From assembly GCF_017562075.2 (NCBI RefSeq), contig NC_054082.1:16805286-16869285 (forward strand): a stretch of DNA of 64,000 nucleotides, read 5' to 3'. The stretch comes from Anopheles merus (taxonomy: Eukaryota; Arthropoda; Insecta; Diptera; Culicidae). Shown piece after piece: positions 60,845 to 64,000 of the stretch. Position numbers and translations under genes: made by a program. Below the pieces are notes generated by a model. The model was not told the origin of the DNA. It saw nothing but the letters and a program-made list of their open reading frames with translations, and did no database searches. How positions within the stretch are numbered: the stretch's first letter is position 1; every line of letters starts with the position of its first letter.

Positions 60845-61690
60845 ATAGGAATTACGCTGTTGAATACCGCCTACACAATATTTTCCCTGATCCTTCAGGA
60901 TCGACTTGTCCCTCACGTCGAAGAGATAGTCGGAAACTATCAAAGAGGATTCCGAAACGGAAAATCAACCATAGACCAGATCTTCACCATGCGGAAGATC
61001 TTGGAGAATATGGCAGAATTCAGACACAACACTATGACACTATGAGCTCTTTTCGATTCCCGATCAAACTGATAAGGCTAGTTAGAATAACTATGACCAA
61101 CGTCACTTGCCTTTTCAGGGCCTTTTGCTACCACCAAAGGCCTGCTCCAGGGAGACAGGCTATCCGGTCTCTTATTCATCTTGGCACTAGAGAGGGTCAT
61201 CCGGAACACGAAGGTGGAGATTTCGGGAACCATCTTCTACATCATTGGTCTGCGGCTCTCCTATGTAGCAGAAGCATACCTCGAGATTGAGCAGACGGCA
61301 GAGAACTTCGGACTTCAGATAAATGAAGCAAAGACCAAACTGATGGTCCAGAACCAATCCAAACCTACGTAGGTGTGACGTACAGATAGGTGAACGCACT
61401 TTTGAAGTCCTCCCAGAATTAACCTATCTCGGGTTGAAGGTCAGAAATGACAACAGCATGGAAGCTGAGTTGCGCGCAAGGATACTGGCTGCCAATCGGT
61501 CATTCTACAGCCTGAGAAATCGGTTCACTTCAAAGAACCTGTCGCGACGGACGAAACTGGGACTACATAGCACATACACATAGTACGCCTCTGAGACATG
61601 GATACTGTCCAAATCTGACGAAACCCTCTTAGCCACGTTTGGAAGATGATCAGAAGGACACTTGGCCCCGTATGTGTGGAAGGACACTAT
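60845..61690 (+). mobile_element. Broken RTE-type non-LTR retrotransposon fragment
   Basis: A reverse transcriptase relic split over three frames. In order: GITLLNTAY and VGNYQRGFRNGKSTIDQIF (60849-61030), then a shifted segment with KLIRLVRITMTNVTC (61060-61110), then GLLQGDRLSGLLFILALERV (about 61130-61200), then LRLSYVAEAYLEIEQTAENFG and INEAKTKLM, then NRSFYSLRNRFTSKNLSRR and YASETWILSKSDETLL (to about 61650). These match the RT of RTE-clade elements. Compared with that family, the stretch that should carry the catalytic YADD box is absent between GTIFY and IIGLRLSY, and the palm region upstream is also shortened. Endonuclease and 3' end are missing. It is dead. Confidence 0.85.
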
Positions 61691-61910
61691 GACACTTTCA
61701 GAAACTAAAAATATCATATTAAAAACATAGAAATTGAATTCACTTAAGAGTGATAAGAGACTTAGCCCAGAATAGTGTTTTCCACTACGTCAGACATCTA
61801 CACAGCACTTCTGAAGTCTGTAAAATATCTAAACCGGCTATGAGTTTTTGCCCATAAACTGCGATATATAGTAATAATAATATAATACAACATCCTTTGC
61901 GCCTTCCTGA

Positions 61911-62094
61911 GTTGAGATTGCAAGGATATGAGATTACTCTCATTCAACTGCATCAAGAATCCTTGTTTCATGTGTTCATAACCGTGTGGATGAGAGTGGC
62001 AAACACTATGATATAAACATCTGATGAGCTTAATTGAGTTGAAATTTCAAGGATACACGATTTCGCTCTATTCAACTTTTCCAGGAAACCTTTG
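61911..62094. repeat. Diverged direct repeat
   Basis: Two related units of about 55 bases begin at 61911 and 62038, 127 bases apart. Each starts GTTGA and runs through CAAGGATA to ATTCAACT, so each is also bounded by short inverted GTTGA/TCAAC ends. Confidence 0.55.
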
Positions 62095-62739
62095 AAATGT
62101 TGCAATGGTTCATTGCCCTACTGTTGAACAAATATTAAACAAAGTTGTAACCTTGACCCTTGATAATTCAACCCATTAAATGTGAGCATTCGCACAAAAA
62201 CAGGCTCCCAAACAACTCACTAAATTCTCCGAAAGCATGATGAAACCCAGCTAGCTTAAAGTAGCCTTCACAAACATTGGGGTAAATTTGGGGTAAAATC
62301 GCATTCCCTTACTCTCAACCCCGCAACCAATTCCTCCATGGGGACCCTCAGTCGTTACATGCTACACAGCATATGGCTCGTATGTGTTAAATACAATGTA
62401 TGGAAGGACAGAAGCACACATTTCGCCCACTTAAGTGGACCTGAAGCAGTACGTGTTTATTTGACGAAAGTTAAACATTGATCATCTCCACACTATACGC
62501 TACGCTACGCAGCCATTACTGTAGCCATTTTCGCAGCAACAGAGTACGCTATTCCTTTTTTTCCTCCCAAATGTGGCTCTTCTCGGTATGCCCAACGCAA
62601 CGGGTTGAAAAACATATTCCATCCACCGCCAGCCGAGTTCCTTCGCTGTGGCTCTTGTAGTTGTACAAATGTAGTTTTCATCGTTCGTTATTATTTCACT
62701 TTGTTTTGCTTACCCACCCTTGGACTAGCTCCCACCTAG

Positions 62740-62741
<2 letters not shown>

Positions 62742-62773
<32 letters not shown>
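62742..62773. repeat. (GT)n microsatellite
   Basis: About 16 GT units. Confidence 0.95.
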
Positions 62774-62774
<1 letters not shown>

Positions 62775-64000
62775 GTCCAGGATCCTTTTCGGTTGGCTAA
62801 TAACGATCAAGCCTATGATTTGCACTTGATTGCTTTACAGCACGCCCCAACGTCACACTGGACGGAAACAAGCTGTTGCTCATGGTCAGCACCGGTTAAG
62901 CTCGACGGAGCTGACCGACCTTGATATTTCGCACGGCATGGAAAAAGGCGAAGGGACAGGCGAAGGCGAAGGGAAGAGCATGAATGCGAGAAGGAGAGGG
63001 AGTTAAACAAACGACCCGCTTTTTACAAACCGTTGGCAAGGTTTCAGTATCACGGCAGTAGGGAAAAGCAAAAGGGCAAGAGAGTGCTGAGAGGGAAGGA
63101 AAATGACACACACACACACACCGACACACAGACACACTGCGATCCAAGTGGGCCGGGTTTGGTATGCTTTTATAGAAAATATGCTCTCGCCTTTTAACAG
63201 TGGCAAGTAGCTGAGTGTGGCGCTGTGTGGCGGATTGATAAATGGTCTCCGGCAAACCGTGACCATGAGACAGCGCAAAAGTTCCGATTACGACGTGCTC
63301 GAGAGTATCGCAGAAGTAGGGCCCGCGCAGCACACCCCCTCCCCGTTCACTCAATGTCGCCAAAACCCGACGGAAGGCGCTATCGCAATTTTTCCACGAA
63401 AGCCCAGCCCAACCCTCGAGGGGGACGGGGAGGGGTGCCTCTGACACGCACCAATCCCCTAACACAGTTAGATGTGTGTGTGTGTGCAGTGTTGTTGGGG
63501 TGTGCTTTCGGGGAGGTATTTTGTTAAGCATATTATAAAATAACGAACGCCCATTGAAAGCGACACGAGTGCGCGCAGGGACGGATGGGCCGTGATGGGG
63601 GGGAAACCCAGTACCTTTCCCTACCATGACCACCGTGGAACGCCATATCGTTGGAATGGTGATGCAGGAGATGGTGGAGTGGAGGGAGCGAGGCGGTTCT
63701 ATGGAATGTGAGCGAAAGGGCCGTGCCGCCAGTGTGCATTATTCATGAGCAGCCCCCGAGTGTGCGCCGACTTTACGGGCGTCTAATGGTTTAAGCTTTT
63801 TGATGTTTTCATTTTTTATGACGACCAATCCAATCGACAAACCACAGCGCCCTTCAGTGTGTCTGTGTCCGTGTGTGTGTGTGTGTGTGTCTCGGAGCGG
63901 TAGTAGGACTCTGTTTTGAAAAATGTCGCCCGTCGCCCGTCGGAACAAGCCGAAGCCGATTGAGGCCGAGTCGAGGGTTGACAAACTGTTGAAATATTTA

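Larger units (their letters stand above)
61691..64000. other. Non-coding right flank
   Basis: No gene is supported. The AT-rich first 700 bases contain a diverged direct repeat (61911-61965 and 62038-62094). The rest is GC-richer with GT/CA runs at 62742-62773, near 63107 and near 63871. Confidence 0.45.

Noticed and set aside
62896..63633. Minus-strand 245-codon frame
   Set aside because: It reads through simple repeats (Thr-His and Cys-Val runs) with no conserved block, and no splice or promoter context was found.

Overview
This is animal, almost certainly dipteran, nuclear DNA: spliced genes with short GT-AG introns, AATAAA poly(A) signals, many CA/GT and CT/GA microsatellites, and an RTE-type retrotransposon relic. 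The protein set and an intact phospholipase C epsilon, which D. melanogaster is generally held to lack, fit a mosquito. I infer Anopheles, and possibly its X chromosome because CG11638 and Pgam5 orthologues are X-linked in Drosophila. Both placements are inference.

The left 21 kb is gene-dense and alternates strand gene by gene. The order is a calmodulin-like EF-hand protein (+, 3' part 6756-7707), PGAM5 phosphatase (-, 9368-10400), dihydropteridine reductase (+, 11101-12007), the Polycomb RING protein PCGF3/L(3)73Ah (-, 14319-15380), cyclin J (+, 15916-17098), taspase 1 (-, 17538-18625) and ADP-ribosylhydrolase ARH3 (+, 19481-20653). This gives three head-to-head pairs with compact shared promoters: PGAM5/DHPR, PCGF3/CycJ and taspase/ARH3. 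Each pair is followed by a tail-to-tail junction. The products are broadly housekeeping: mitochondrial quality control, biopterin recycling, PRC1-type chromatin, cell cycle, protease processing of nuclear factors and ADP-ribose removal.

The centre (25216-44747, minus strand) is one large gene for phospholipase C epsilon. I could phase 14 coding exons through consistent splice sites into a 2218-residue protein: a low-complexity N-terminus, RasGEF (CDC25), PH, EF-hand, PLC-X, PLC-Y, C2, and two Ras-association domains. A 4.5-kb T-rich (A-rich on the coding strand) segment at 20.7-25.2 kb probably holds its 3' UTR. Intron 1 spans 7.25 kb.

The right 19 kb (44748-64000) has no convincing gene. 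It is microsatellite-rich and contains an AT-rich island that looks like old transposon debris (49.4-50.06 kb), one isolated candidate coding exon (52294-52366, minus), and a broken RTE-like reverse transcriptase fragment (60.85-61.69 kb). I found no complete new biological system. The most useful observations are the alternating gene order with a shared promoter palindrome, the complete PLC epsilon, microsatellites at splice sites, and the orphan exon.
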